From: UBA1715 sp036752345
GTDB taxonomy: Bacteria > Bacteroidota > Bacteroidia > Bacteroidales > UBA1715
Direction: 5' to 3'
Length of the DNA: 7,289 bases
NCBI GenBank assembly: GCA_036752345.1
Contig: DAIOSV010000057.1
Span: 1 to 7,289 of the forward strand
Made by a program: the position numbers and the translations under genes. A model generated the notes under the pieces. That model was not told where the DNA came from, made no database searches, and saw nothing but the letters and a program-made list of their open reading frames with translations. Of the stretch, positions 7,271-7,289 are shown one piece after another (position 1 is the stretch's first letter; the number at the start of each line of letters is the position of its first letter).

Positions 7271-7289
7271 AATTAATATAGAAACGTCG

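Noticed and set aside
7188..7289. A minus-strand frame open from the window edge for 33 codons to a TGA at 7190-7188, possibly the tail of a convergent gene.
   Set aside because: It has no start in the window and lies wholly over the palindromic element. About one in five random frames of this length would be open. The peptide matches no family I recognise, so a repeat is the simpler reading.
1..7289. CRISPR arrays, tRNA or rRNA genes, insertion sequences, and a defence or biosynthetic cluster.
   Set aside because: No regularly spaced repeats, RNA gene signatures, transposase or defence domains were seen; nearly all of the window is intact housekeeping-type coding sequence.

Overview
This window looks like ordinary chromosomal DNA from a member of the Bacteroidota. 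Three things point there: AT-rich intergenic DNA; TAnnTTTG -7 boxes (the Bacteroidota housekeeping sigma consensus) in front of three genes, with no Shine-Dalgarno sequences; and a very large DUF2723 / glycosyltransferase family 117 membrane protein, a type common in this phylum. The long-insert form of asparaginyl-tRNA synthetase resembles, from memory, Flavobacteriia/Cytophagia-like relatives more than Bacteroides, but I cannot place the organism more precisely.

Layout. Positions 1-743 (minus strand) hold the N-terminal 247 codons of a ROK-family sugar kinase, probably a glucokinase; its 3' end lies beyond the window. A 117-bp divergent intergenic region (744-860) carries back-to-back -7 boxes with the same octamer, TACTTTTG, one for each direction. 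On the plus strand follow thiL (861-1886, thiamine-monophosphate kinase), a 113-bp gap with another -7 box, then the 1091-residue GT-C-type membrane protein (2000-5275). Asparaginyl-tRNA synthetase (asnS, 5303-6754) starts 27 bp later, and a small SRPBCC-fold protein (6758-7195) starts 3 bp after the asnS stop. The last 94 bp are non-coding and contain a palindromic, repeat-like element cut by the window end.

How the genes relate. Transcription units inferred from spacing are the leftward ROK kinase, rightward thiL, and a rightward unit of DUF2723 protein, asnS and SRPBCC protein. thiL may be read through into that unit, since no convincing terminator follows it. The genes do not form one pathway: they cover sugar phosphorylation, thiamine diphosphate synthesis, a probable extracytoplasmic glycosyl transfer, tRNA charging and an unknown ligand-binding role.

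I did not find a new multi-gene system. The points most worth a second look are the DUF2723 protein, whose bacterial acceptor is unclear, the tight asnS-SRPBCC coupling, and the palindromic element at the right edge.
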